Shown here piece after piece: positions 1-8,100 of a stretch of DNA of 10,657 nt (the first letter of the stretch is position 1; each line of letters opens with the position of its first letter). Both the position numbers and the translations under genes were made by a program. The DNA is taken from NCBI GenBank assembly GCA_023146675.1, contig JAGLBQ010000159.1, positions 1 to 10,657 of the forward strand. The letters are read 5' to 3'. The notes below the pieces were generated by a model. The model worked only from the letters and a program-made list of their open reading frames with translations. It was not told the origin of the DNA and searched no databases. This DNA is from Cocleimonas sp. GTDB lineage: Bacteria; Pseudomonadota; Gammaproteobacteria; Thiotrichales; Thiotrichaceae.

Positions 1-462
1 ACCAAAGATACCAAAAAGGGTGATGTCTACTTCTATGGGAATAAGGATGGTAAAGCCAATATCATCACCGCGCCTTACGAGCCAGCCCCTGAGCCACCAA
101 ATGAAGAATATGACCTATGGTTATGTACAGGACGTGTGCTTGAGCATTGGCATTCAGGCTCTATGACGCGTCGTGTTCCTGAGTTATATCGTGCCGTTCC
201 TGATGCCTTGGTTTATATGCACCCTAAGGATGCTAAAAAGCGTAAATTACGGGATGGAAGTAAGGTTAAAGTCTCTTCTATTCGGGGTGAAATCATTACC
301 AAAGTTAGCACCCGTGGACGTAATAAACCTCCTGAGGGATTAGTCTTTGTTCCTTGGTTTGATGCGTCGCGTTTGATTAATAAACTAACACTTGATCAAA
401 CTGATCCCTTATCGAAGGAAACAGATTATAAGAAATGTGCCTGTAAGATTGAGAAAGCGTAA
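1..462 (+). CDS. napA: Periplasmic nitrate reductase catalytic subunit NapA, C-terminal part (5' end outside window)
   Basis: This is the last 153 codons of NapA, open in frame from the first base and ending in TAA at 460-462. NapA reduces nitrate to nitrite in the periplasm using a bis-MGD molybdenum centre and one 4Fe-4S cluster. Only the C-terminal molybdopterin-dinucleotide-binding domain is visible. Its hallmarks are TGRVLEHWHSGSMTRR (fragment residues 43-58), GLVFVPWFDASRLIN (113-127) and DPLSKETDYKKCA (135-147), which are highly typical of NapA and separate it from assimilatory NasA and from formate dehydrogenases. The Tat signal, Fe-S motif and Mo-ligating cysteine lie upstream and cannot be checked. 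The downstream genes napG, H, B and C on the same strand confirm the identity. The ATG at 136 is an internal methionine codon region and not a start, because the conserved reading continues upstream of it. Confidence 0.97.
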   Translation, partial: TKDTKKGDVYFYGNKDGKANIITAPYEPAPEPPNEEYDLWLCTGRVLEHWHSGSMTRRVPELYRAVPDALVYMHPKDAKKRKLRDGSKVKVSSIRGEIITKVSTRGRNKPPEGLVFVPWFDASRLINKLTLDQTDPLSKETDYKKCACKIEKA

Positions 463-469
463 AGCTTTT

Positions 470-595
470 GGGTAATTATATAGGGTAATATAAGATCTAT
501 TAGGATGCACAGTGTGTTGTTGTGCATTCTCATCGGTCATATGTTCACCTGAAACGACAGGGCTTATCATGTCGTCTCAGGAATTATAATTACCC
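470..595 (+). repeat. Structured napA-napG intergenic element: closing inverted repeat around two hairpins
   Basis: An 11-bp perfect inverted repeat (GGGTAATTATA at 470-480, complement TATAATTACCC at 585-595) encloses two separate hairpins. Hairpin 1 pairs 502-511 with 521-530 (core ATGCACA/TGTGCAT, one G-U pair, 9-nt loop). Hairpin 2 pairs 548-559 with 570-581 (12 positions, one A-C mismatch, 10-nt loop). As RNA this would be a three-way junction that fills nearly the whole gap and ends 8 bases before the napG Shine-Dalgarno (GAGGTG at 603-608). Neither hairpin is followed by a U-run, so it does not look like a simple terminator. It could control processing or stability between napA and napG mRNA. 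Alternatively it is a small MITE-like repeat with 11-bp terminal inverted repeats, although no target duplication is obvious. The pairings are seen directly and the function is inferred. Confidence 0.55.
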
Positions 596-613
596 CATCT
601 TAGAGGTGACACA

Positions 614-1531
614 ATGTCTAGTTCCCAATCCAAAAAGTCTCAAAGTACAAAACGAGTGGTATCCCGTCGGCGCTTTTTAGCAGATATGGCAGGAACTGCC
701 TGTGGTGTGGGATTATTTGGTTTGGGTATTGGTGTTTATTCACAATCAGCAAATGCAATCAAGTCGTTGGCAATACGACCACCTGGCGCACTGGCAGAAA
801 AAGAGTTTTTGTCCGCGTGTACACGGTGCGGTATTTGTGTTCGGGATTGTCCGTATGACATTTTAAAATTAGCCGAAGTGGGGGATGGCGTCGCAACAGG
901 GACACCGTATTTTATTGCACGAACGGACCCTTGTGAAATGTGTGAGGATATTCCCTGCATTCCAAACTGCCCAACAGGTGCTTTGGACCATAGTTTGACC
1001 GATATTAATAAGTCAAATATGGGCACTGCCGTCTTGATTGATCAGGAAACCTGTATTGCCTTTTTAGGATTGCGTTGTGAAGTTTGTTTTAATGTCTGCC
1101 CTGTTCGTGGCGAAGCGATTACGTTGGACATGCGACATAACGACCGTTCAGGACGACATGCCATGTTTATTCCTGTAGTGCATTCAGATGCATGTACAGG
1201 CTGTGGTTTATGTGAAAAGGCGTGCATTTTAGAGAATGAATCCGCCATTAAAGTATTGCCAACCCATTTAGCAAAAGCAGATTTTGCACAGCATTATCGT
1301 TTGGGCTGGGATGAGGCAAAAAAAGCGGGCAAAAGCCTGATAAAGACAACGGATGAGCATAAATACAACCTGCCTGACGGGGTGCGTTATGACCATCATG
1401 GAGAAGGTCTGATTACCGATGAAGGGGGGAATCCTGTTATTAATCTCCCCAGTAAAAAAGAGCCTGAGACACTGCCAAAAAAGAGCAATCCATTGGATAC
1501 ATTGAATAATGGCATTCAGGAGGCTAAATAA
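614..1531 (+). CDS. napG: Ferredoxin-type protein NapG, Tat-exported, four 4Fe-4S clusters
   Basis: This 305-residue periplasmic iron-sulfur protein is thought to pass electrons from quinol, taken up by NapH, towards NapB/NapA. The N-terminus carries a twin-arginine signal (SRRRFL at 17-22, followed by a Gly/Ala-rich hydrophobic stretch up to about 48), so export is expected after cofactor loading. Four Cys clusters are intact: C69-C72-C75-C79, C107-C110-C115-C119, C147-C155-C158-C162 (with the longer x7 spacing seen in NapG/MauM proteins) and C194-C197-C200-C204. The C-terminal 70 residues are hydrophilic and charged (Lys, Glu, Pro, Asn), somewhat longer than a minimal NapG. The start has a clear ribosome site, GAGGTG at 603-608. 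The stop codon shares one base with the napH start (TAATG), so the two are probably translationally coupled. Identification is firm because both the cluster pattern and the neighbours fit. Confidence 0.95.
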   Translation: MSSSQSKKSQSTKRVVSRRRFLADMAGTACGVGLFGLGIGVYSQSANAIKSLAIRPPGALAEKEFLSACTRCGICVRDCPYDILKLAEVGDGVATGTPYFIARTDPCEMCEDIPCIPNCPTGALDHSLTDINKSNMGTAVLIDQETCIAFLGLRCEVCFNVCPVRGEAITLDMRHNDRSGRHAMFIPVVHSDACTGCGLCEKACILENESAIKVLPTHLAKADFAQHYRLGWDEAKKAGKSLIKTTDEHKYNLPDGVRYDHHGEGLITDEGGNPVINLPSKKEPETLPKKSNPLDTLNNGIQEAK

Positions 1532-2418
1532 TGGCTAAGTTAGAGGTTGGTAAAGAAGCGATTGAGAAAAAAGGTTGGTGGAGAGCTTATAAATGGCTAA
1601 TTCTACGGCGTGCAAGTCAGTTAGGCATCTTGGGATTATTTATGATCATTCCAATCTGCAAAATGCTGAATCCTGAAGGAGATTGCGCACTAGGCTGGAT
1701 TATTAAAGGCAATTTGTCATCCAGCAAGTTGTTTGATGCCATACCGATGACCGATCCGTTGTTATTTTTACAAATGATCGCTTCAGGTTTTACCAGTATT
1801 GCGATTGAAGCCGTTATTGGTGCGGTGATCATTTTAGTCTTTTACTTTTTGGTCGGTGGGCGTGTTTTTTGCTCATGGGTTTGCCCTGTCAATATGGTGA
1901 CAGATGCAGCCTTTTGGTTACGTCAGAAACTAGGGTTAAACGGTGTTGGAACACGTTTTACACGTAATGTGCGTTACTGGATGCTGGGGATGATTTTAGT
2001 ACTGTCTGCGGTCACTGGTTCGCTGGCTTATGAGTTGGTAAATCCTGTTTCAATGTTGCACAGGGGTTTATTTTTCGGCATGAGTTTGGGCTGGATTGTG
2101 ATTGCCGCCGTGTTTATCTTTGACTTGTTTATAACCAAGCGAGGCTGGTGTACGCATATTTGTCCAATGGGTGCTTTTTATGGTTTGGTTGGTAAAGCGA
2201 GTCCATTAAAAGTCAGAGCGGATGCTAGAGATAAGTGTAATGATTGTGGTGATTGTTACGCGGTTTGCCCAGAAGCACAGATTTTAAAGCCTATCCTAAA
2301 AGGCGAAAAGAAAGGAATTTTGCCTGTCATATCAGCAGGAGAATGCACAAACTGCGGGCGTTGTATTGATGTTTGTGGTGAAGAAGTATTTGAGTTTGGG
2401 AATCGTTATAAGCGCTGA
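1531..2418 (+). CDS. napH: Quinol dehydrogenase membrane component NapH
   Basis: This 295-residue inner-membrane protein partners NapG in a quinol-oxidising branch that feeds periplasmic nitrate reductase. Hydrophobic segments at about 28-45, 88-108, 150-168 and 182-201 fit the four membrane helices of NapH. Two CxxxCP motifs follow helices 2 and 4 (C114-SWV-C118-P and C207-THI-C211-P), as in the NapH/NosR/RdxA-like family. The cytoplasmic C-terminus holds two 4Fe-4S ferredoxin motifs, C236-C239-C242-C246 and C272-C275-C278-C282. All motif cysteines are present. Translation starts at the ATG overlapping the napG stop, behind CAGGAGG at 1517-1523, an excellent Shine-Dalgarno inside the end of napG. 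This coupling suggests the two subunits are made in equal amounts. It is followed by an 84-96 bp gap before napB. Confidence 0.95.
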   Translation: MAKLEVGKEAIEKKGWWRAYKWLILRRASQLGILGLFMIIPICKMLNPEGDCALGWIIKGNLSSSKLFDAIPMTDPLLFLQMIASGFTSIAIEAVIGAVIILVFYFLVGGRVFCSWVCPVNMVTDAAFWLRQKLGLNGVGTRFTRNVRYWMLGMILVLSAVTGSLAYELVNPVSMLHRGLFFGMSLGWIVIAAVFIFDLFITKRGWCTHICPMGAFYGLVGKASPLKVRADARDKCNDCGDCYAVCPEAQILKPILKGEKKGILPVISAGECTNCGRCIDVCGEEVFEFGNRYKR

Positions 2419-2444
2419 ATCTGTCACACCATAACAGCCTCAGA

Positions 2445-2459
2445 TAATAATCATTCTCA
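2445..2459. promoter_or_regulatory. Fur-box-like sequence between napH and napB
   Basis: TAATAATCATTCTCA matches the 7-1-7 Fur consensus TGATAATnATTATCA at 12 of its 14 defined positions (differences at positions 2 and 12). It lies 26 bases after the napH stop and 55 bases before the likely napB start. A TATTAT hexamer at 2482-2487 could be the -10 of a separate napB promoter, but no convincing -35 was found. The stretch 2444-2451 also pairs with 2477-2484 as an AT-rich inverted repeat. The match is seen directly. Iron control of napBC, which encode heme proteins, is inference, and AT-rich DNA produces such matches by chance more often than balanced DNA. Confidence 0.35.
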
Positions 2460-2514
2460 AAAAATATAAAACGTACATTATTATTATACCAAAGAGAGTC
2501 TGATGGAGACTGTT

Positions 2515-3084
2515 ATGAAGAAACCGTTATTAATAACAATCGTTGGAGCGTTGATGTTGTTGCAGGCTCCCCTAGTAATAGGTGAGGAGACTGTCACGAT
2601 TTCAGTCAAAGATCTAAAGGCACTGAAATCCCTTTGTGCGTCAATTGATGGTGCTAAAACAACGGCAGCCGCACCAATATCGTCTAGCGCTCCTGCTGCG
2701 GTAGTGAGTGCTAGTCCTGATATTGGCAAAGCCGTTAAGGTCGCGTCACTTAGAGGCTTTCATGAGCTAGACAAAGATGCCAAACCAGTAGAGAAAAAGA
2801 AGCAGTTTAAAATAAGTGGTGGTATTGAAAAAAATTGGACGCTACAACCACCTAGTATTCCACACAGCATTGAAAAAGATCGAATTACACTAAAAGGCAA
2901 TACGTGCATGAAGTGTCATAGCAAAGCCAATCACGAGAAGGAAAAAGCCCCGCAAGCAGCAGAAAGCCACTACAAGACACGCGATGGAAAAAAACTGGAA
3001 AAATTATCACCGCGTCGTTATTTCTGTGTGCAATGCCATACGCCACAAGCGGATGCTAAGCCTCTCGTTGAGAATATTTTTTAA
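2515..3084 (+). CDS. napB: Periplasmic diheme cytochrome c NapB (nitrate reductase small subunit), with extended N-terminus
   Basis: NapB accepts electrons from NapC or NapG and delivers them to NapA in the periplasm. Two heme c sites are present, C131-MK-C134-H135 and C171-VQ-C174-H175. The likely distal histidines lie in the family-typical contexts PPSIPH (H117) and ESHYKTRDGK (H152), consistent with known bis-His ligation. I prefer the ATG at 2515 (189 residues). It gives a normal Sec signal starting MKKPLL and ending near GEE, and it has GGAG at 2505-2508 six bases upstream. The ATG at 2503 in the same frame would add four residues and has only a weak AGAGAG. Between the signal peptide and the heme domain lies an unusual stretch: a short segment with one extra cysteine (C41) and then an Ala/Ser/Pro-rich linker (about 47-70). 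This makes the protein longer than the roughly 150 residues usual for NapB. Confidence 0.94.
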   Translation: MKKPLLITIVGALMLLQAPLVIGEETVTISVKDLKALKSLCASIDGAKTTAAAPISSSAPAAVVSASPDIGKAVKVASLRGFHELDKDAKPVEKKKQFKISGGIEKNWTLQPPSIPHSIEKDRITLKGNTCMKCHSKANHEKEKAPQAAESHYKTRDGKKLEKLSPRRYFCVQCHTPQADAKPLVENIF

Positions 3085-3115
3085 TTTACACCGTATTTAA
3101 CGGGATGGATGACGT

Positions 3116-3721
3116 ATGACACAAATAAAAGATCGCAAGCGAATGGCAGGATTTTTCATTAAAGGTTCGCTACTCACAGGTATTATCGTTGGGATCATAT
3201 TATGGGGTGGTTTTAACTGGACGATGGCGCTGACTAATACTGAGCAATTTTGTATTTCTTGCCATGAAATGGAAGATAATGTGTATAAGGAGCTACAGGA
3301 AACAGTTCACTGGAGTAATCGTACGGGTGTTCGTGCAACCTGCCCTGATTGTCATGTACCAAAAGAGTGGGTGCATAAGATTATTCGTAAGATCAAGGCA
3401 TCCAATGAGGTTTACCATAAAATTATGGGCACCATTGATACCCCTGAGAAGTTTGAAAACTATCGTTTAACCATGGCGATAAGTGAATGGAAACGCATGA
3501 AAGCAACCGACTCACGCGAATGCCGAAATTGTCATAACTTTGCCTCGATGAACTTAGAAAAACAAGAGCCACGTAGCGCTGAACGACATGATCCGCATGT
3601 ATGGGAAGTGGTTGACGGAAAAACACCGTCTAAAACCTGTATTGACTGTCATAAAGGCATTGCACACCACTTGCCAAAAGGCTGGGAAGAAGCCGCTAAG
3701 AAAGCAGGTTTGCAGGACTAG
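3116..3721 (+). CDS. napC: Membrane-anchored tetraheme cytochrome c NapC (quinol dehydrogenase)
   Basis: NapC oxidises membrane quinol and passes electrons to NapB. The 201-residue protein has one N-terminal transmembrane anchor (about 15-38) and a periplasmic domain of the NapC/NirT/NrfH family. Four CxxCH heme sites are complete: C46-IS-C49-H50, C76-PD-C79-H80, C136-RN-C139-H140 and C175-ID-C178-H179, arranged as two pairs separated by a helical spacer. It ends in the familiar HHLPKGWEE-type tail. The start follows a weak GGATGGATGA ribosome site, 31 bp after napB, so the two genes are surely co-transcribed. It is the last gene of the operon and is followed at once by a strong terminator. 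Family members such as NirT, TorC or NrfH are alternatives in principle, but the position directly after napB settles it as NapC. Confidence 0.95.
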   Translation: MTQIKDRKRMAGFFIKGSLLTGIIVGIILWGGFNWTMALTNTEQFCISCHEMEDNVYKELQETVHWSNRTGVRATCPDCHVPKEWVHKIIRKIKASNEVYHKIMGTIDTPEKFENYRLTMAISEWKRMKATDSRECRNCHNFASMNLEKQEPRSAERHDPHVWEVVDGKTPSKTCIDCHKGIAHHLPKGWEEAAKKAGLQD

Positions 3722-3740
3722 TCATAATCTCCTGACCTAA

Positions 3741-3767
3741 AAAAAGCTCTCATTATGAGGGCTTTTT
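3741..3767. terminator. Bidirectional intrinsic terminator between napC and the convergent replication gene
   Basis: A 12-bp stem pairs 3741-3752 with 3756-3767 (AAAAAGCTCTCA with TGAGGGCTTTTT, one T-G pair) around a three-base loop. The arms end in an A-run on the left and a T-run on the right, so the RNA of either strand gives a GC-containing hairpin followed by uridines. It lies 19 bases after the napC stop and 14 bases beyond the stop of the leftward gene ending at 3782, and should terminate both. Confidence 0.88.
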
Positions 3768-3781
3768 GGTATCCTTATCTA

Positions 3782-4891
3782 TTAACATCCAAGACAGTTG
3801 TAACCTGCTTGATTCATACCGCCACAAGCCTTTCTGGTCTGTTCTAGGCATTCAGTCGCTTTTTTCCAAAGCGCGGTGTACTTCATTTTTCTCAAGGCTT
3901 CATCAAAACTACAGTGATCACTATGCATCACTGCATTGATATTCTTTTTCAATTGCTCAATATCTGCTACAGCCTGTTGATACGCGATGCGCTGTTTAAT
4001 CGTTTGTGGCGGCTGACCTTTCTTGTCATCGGTTGCCGATGTAGATTGCTCCTCGTTTAAGTCCAGTGAACCCGTTAACCAGCGTCTTTTTAGACTGATA
4101 AAGTAAGCAATAGGATTGCGTATTTTACCCTTGCGTAGGCAGGTGGCGAAATAATCCAAGAGGCGTTGCGCTTGTTGAGGAATATTAAGAGGAGCAAGGT
4201 GACGGATAATCAATTGGCGTAATTTTTTAGGAAAACTATCAGAAAAATGCAGTGAAAAAGGAGTAGGTTTAACAGGATCAGCATGAGAGGGTGAGGGACA
4301 ACGAGGTGATAAAAGAACGGGGTTCGCTTCACCGTTGAGAGTCGCCGATGCTTCTTTTTTGCACTTTTCAGGAGGGTTATACAATTGAAACGCAACCGTT
4401 TCATCAGCCAATGTATTTTGATACACAGCAGATAATAAACAACGTGGATCATTCGTGGTTGAGTCAGAACTTGCTTTTCCCCAATTTGGAAAATCGAAAT
4501 TAATCGACATCCATTTGCCATAATGTCCCTGATGGGTAAGAATAATATTTAAAGCCTCTAAACGGCGCACTGACTCATTCGCATGGTCACGTCGAATCCC
4601 TGTTAGCTGCTCTAAACGCGTGCCATTCATATCATCTTCGCGTTTATCGTAGGCGATAGTTTGATCATAAATAGTCGTTAAAATACGCATATCACGAGCG
4701 GTTAGTGGCGCAATGGAAAGTTGATGAATAAAGGCAGTGCCGATTTGAGCGACATGCTCAGGCAGTAGATTGAGTTTATTTTTAGCACAACGGGAAGCGT
4801 TGGCTGAATTTTTTGGGGCAATATCCCCAGCGGTAGCGTACAATATCGCTTGCATAATCAATCTCGCTTTAGATTGTTTGTGAAGTCCCAC
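3782..4891 (-). CDS. Replication-protein-like protein with phage replication protein O type winged helix
   Basis: The 369-residue product has an N-terminal winged-helix region (about 55-137). It includes LTARDMRILTTIYDQTIAYDK followed within 10 residues by LEQLTGIRRDHANESVRRLE, the pattern of the phage replication protein O N-terminal domain that binds origin DNA. A low-complexity Ser/Pro linker (about 138-215) leads to a second helical part (216-275) with IRNPIAYFISLKRRWLTGS, which resembles the tail domain of genomic-island replication proteins. The C-terminus is Cys/Gly rich (four cysteines among the last 23 residues). The first codon is GTG at 4891, with a weak GGAA 8 bases upstream. An ATG at 4855 (residue 13) is an alternative start without a better ribosome site. 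The gene converges on napC and shares its terminator. I infer an island, prophage or plasmid remnant. Direct origin binding is not shown, and a domesticated regulator is possible. Confidence 0.7.
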   Translation of the reverse strand: MGLHKQSKARLIMQAILYATAGDIAPKNSANASRCAKNKLNLLPEHVAQIGTAFIHQLSIAPLTARDMRILTTIYDQTIAYDKREDDMNGTRLEQLTGIRRDHANESVRRLEALNIILTHQGHYGKWMSINFDFPNWGKASSDSTTNDPRCLLSAVYQNTLADETVAFQLYNPPEKCKKEASATLNGEANPVLLSPRCPSPSHADPVKPTPFSLHFSDSFPKKLRQLIIRHLAPLNIPQQAQRLLDYFATCLRKGKIRNPIAYFISLKRRWLTGSLDLNEEQSTSATDDKKGQPPQTIKQRIAYQQAVADIEQLKKNINAVMHSDHCSFDEALRKMKYTALWKKATECLEQTRKACGGMNQAGYNCLGC

Positions 4892-4987
4892 TGGTTTGTT
4901 TCCAGCAAATCAGCAGGGCGTTAATTTCATCATTTCATCAGCAGATTACACGCATCTGCCAAGTGCCTATTACTAGACTCCCTTTCA

Positions 4988-5014
4988 TTGAGAAAAGCAA
5001 GAGCAAAATATAAG
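4988..5014 (+). promoter_or_regulatory. Possible sigma70-type promoter reading rightwards
   Basis: TTGAGA (4988-4993, five of six matches to TTGACA) and TATAAG (5009-5014, five of six matches to TATAAT) are separated by 15 bp, which is shorter than the optimal 17. It would start transcription near 5021 with no protein gene on that strand downstream. It gains interest only because a folded segment and a terminator-like hairpin follow. Confidence 0.3.
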
Positions 5015-5020
5015 CAGTTG

Positions 5021-5150
5021 ATAAATCCCCATTTTTGCACCAACGTCTAACCTTCTTTTTTAAAAGCCCATCAGATCACAGCGGCAAAAACAGGTCGTTG
5101 TTTATTTTGTTATTTGTCTCTGTGTGCCCTATTTTGGGGTGGGCATTTTT
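5021..5150 (+). ncRNA. Candidate small RNA of about 130 nt in the gap between the replication gene and hsdR
   Basis: The 280-bp gap 4892-5171 has no protein gene that I can support. On the + strand it contains promoter-like hexamers (4988-5014), then a long imperfect stem: 5041-5045 with 5096-5100 (CAACG/CGTTG), 5050-5053 with 5092-5095 (ACCT/AGGT) and 5056-5060 with 5086-5090 (T5/A5). A hairpin with a T-run follows at 5125-5150. This order (promoter, stem-loop, terminator) is that of a small RNA transcribed against the two flanking leftward genes. It matches no RNA family I recognise (not 6S, tmRNA or SRP). The alternatives are an untranslated region of hsdR or origin DNA belonging to the replication gene. 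A smaller hairpin, GCAGAT/ATCTGC, lies at 4941-4959. Confidence 0.3.
5125..5150 (+). terminator. Terminator-like hairpin, + strand orientation
   Basis: TGCCC (5125-5129) pairs with GGGCA (5141-5145) and is followed by TTTTT at 5146-5150. The stem is short with an 11-nt loop, and an alternative pairing of CCCTA with the following TGGGG run is possible. The T-run exists only for rightward transcription, so it does not serve as an ordinary intrinsic terminator for hsdR, which ends leftward at 5172. Confidence 0.4.
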
Positions 5151-5171
5151 AGAACAATGCAAAAGTATTGA

Positions 5172-8100
5172 CTAACTCACCTTTCTAATCTCCAACACCG
5201 CATTGCTATTAACCTGATCAATCAACCGAATCACCTTGCTCACATCCGCATCCTCAAATATCCCAAACAAACTTTGATCATGAAGATCAGTAAACGGTGC
5301 TTCAAACAGCATCTTCTTATCAATCATGCCATTTTTAGTCAGGTAGCTAATAATCTGATTAATAAACGTCATTTGATCCGCACGTAGATTACCTGCTTGA
5401 ATAAACGTTGCAAATGCCGCCTGAGCCGCAGCAACGTCTAGCCCAACAATGCCACGAATAAACTCACCTAACGGTTTATCACCAAAGTGTTTAATATAGT
5501 CTTGCTTGGTGCCAATGGTCGCGCCATCAAAGAGAATATCCTCCAGTGTTTGCAGATCCATTGCCGTCATCGGTTTATTACTTTTTAACTTTTGAATCAC
5601 TAGATGATCTTTATGTTCACGCACATAGGAGGCAACGCGGTCTTGATACGTTTGTAGTCTGCCGTAAGCGGGAATCAGATCATGCTCTTTAATACCGTCA
5701 TGATCCAAGCTATCTTCAAAGCTTATTTCGATAGTCACTTGTTTTTCTTTATCCAAATACTTCATCAAATCACGCAATGCCAAGCGCACTTCATCAAGAC
5801 GATTCACATTTACCGCCTGCCAAAACTGCTCTGTTTGCAGTGCTTTTAATAACGGCACTTGAGCTTTAATTTCATCAAGATTTTGTTTTTTAAGTAGCTC
5901 TGAAGCACTGTTTGATATTTTCATAATAGTGCTATCTGTGCTGTATGCACCCGTGAGTAGTGCTAATTGATAATTTAAAATCAGCACATCAAAGCATTTT
6001 GCAAACTCATCATCCTCCTTATTAGCAGGGATTAGTGCGGATATTTGTGGGTTAATTTCCAGCATGTCGCTCTTGCTAAGCTGCTGCCAACGTGCCGCCT
6101 GACTGAACTCAACCACCGTCTTCAGTTGAGCTTTTACCCTAAAGCCTGCATGATTTAACGCTAAAACGGCTTGATGTAATTCTGTTAAATAGCCCTCTGC
6201 CAGCGCATTTTCCTCCTCAGAACGCTCTACTTTTTCACGAATCAAGAGTCCAATTTCTAGTTTGGCTTCAAAACTTTTTTGCGTCAGGCTTTTTACCAGC
6301 TTGCTTTCAATACCATCAGGTGTTTCACCGAAAAACTCAAAATTCTGACAAAAATCGAAAATTAAAAAATGCTTTTTATGCTTACCATGCCCAAATAAAT
6401 GCGCACATAAGCGCGTTCCCCGACCAATCATTTGCCAATATTTCGTTGCTGATTTGACAGGCTTAAAAAACACCAAATTCACCACACGCGGCGCATCAAC
6501 GCCTGTATCCATCATATCCACCGACACAGCGATCTGCGGATCATTCTCTTCATGCGCATCCACAAAATCTTCTAATAAGCTTTGTGCTTTGGATTCATAA
6601 TTATCAATTACGCGCAAAAAATTGCCAGAATACTCAGGGTAATTGTTATTAAAACGCTCTTCTATAAACACCGCATGATGATGATTTTTAGCAAAGATAA
6701 TCGTCTTTCCAAGCTTCTCCTCACCTTGAACTTTAATCCCCTCGGTCATTAAATAATGGAGTACTTGATCCACCGTATTGGTGTTAAATAACCATTGATA
6801 CAGCGCCGAGCTAGCAATTTCAGCAGCCGTTTCATCTTGTGTCGGGTCACCAAACTTATCTTCGTATTGCTGTTTTTCTTTATCTGGTAGCTCACTGTAT
6901 TTCACCCCTTCACGCATAAATTTCAGTGGCACCGAGATCGCTCTAGGCGGTACTAAATGCCCTTCGCGCACTGCACTGTCCAGCTCATAGGCAAAGGTCG
7001 GGTTATTATCCTCAATACCAAACAAACCATAGGTGTTGTAATCCACCTCTGATTTTGGTGTGGCGGTTAAGCCAATCAGCATCGCATCAAAATAATCAAA
7101 AATAGCCCCGTATTTTTGATACACCGAGCGATGCGCCTCATCGACAATAATCAGATCAAAATGCCCCACACCATAAAAACGCGCGTCATTATCACCCATG
7201 CCATCAATGCGATTCATAATAGTCGGATAGGTCGAAAAGACCACTCGTGTACCGTCGTCCTCTTTTTCTTTGGTTAAATCAATAGCAGAAAGGTTGGGTA
7301 AATGCTCATTAAAGGCTTTTTTTGCCTGTGTTACCAAGGCATTACGATCTGCTAAAAATAGCACCCGCTTAACCCAATTACATTTACTGAACATATCCAC
7401 AATCGCAGCAGAAACACGTGTTTTACCGCTCCCTGTTGCCATCACCAAAAGGCTACGGCGTGAGCGTCCTCGCAGTTCACCCTCACTATTAACGGTGACA
7501 CTATTTTCCGCCACTCGTGTAATCGCCTCAAGCTGATACGGTCGTTGATCACCCGCAATCGCTAGATTAACCTCAAACTCGCGCACATCACGGCGCGTCC
7601 TGCGACGATCTATTAACAGTTGTAACTCATCTTTACTATAAAAGCCCTGCACCTTGCGCTCAGGGTAAAATTGATCATCCCATAAAAAGGTCTCAAAGCC
7701 ATTGCTATAGAAAATAACAGGGCGCTGCCCGTGCATCGCCTCTAAACAATCCGCATACAACACCGCCTGATGCTTACCATTACGCGCATCAAGCATTGTC
7801 TTTTTTGCCTCGATCACCGCCAATGGCAAACCATCATCACCCCACAGCACATAATCTGCATAACCCTTGCCGCTAGGATTGGTGCTTGTAGGCATCCCCC
7901 GTACCTCATACTCCAGCTCATAACCTTCACGCAACGCATCCCAGCCACATTCTTTTAAATAAAGATCAATATAACGACGGCGCGTCTCCGCTTCTGACAC
8001 TTCCAGTGGCACAGCCGTTGTTATATCAACCGACTGTTCACGCTTCTTTTTCAATGTAGCGATTTTATTTTGTTCTTGCTCTAATTGTTCTCTTAGCTTG

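Noticed and set aside
736..1248. Leftward ORFs opposite napG
   Set aside because: They oppose a fully conserved Fe-S gene and show no domain or ribosome site.
2503..2514. ATG at 2503 as the napB start
   Set aside because: It adds four residues in front of a standard MKK signal peptide, while the ATG at 2515 has GGAG at good spacing. The upstream start cannot be fully excluded.
4210..4521. 103-codon leftward ORF inside the replication protein gene
   Set aside because: Out of frame with a gene that has a clear winged-helix domain; Leu/Ile-rich shadow with no start signal.
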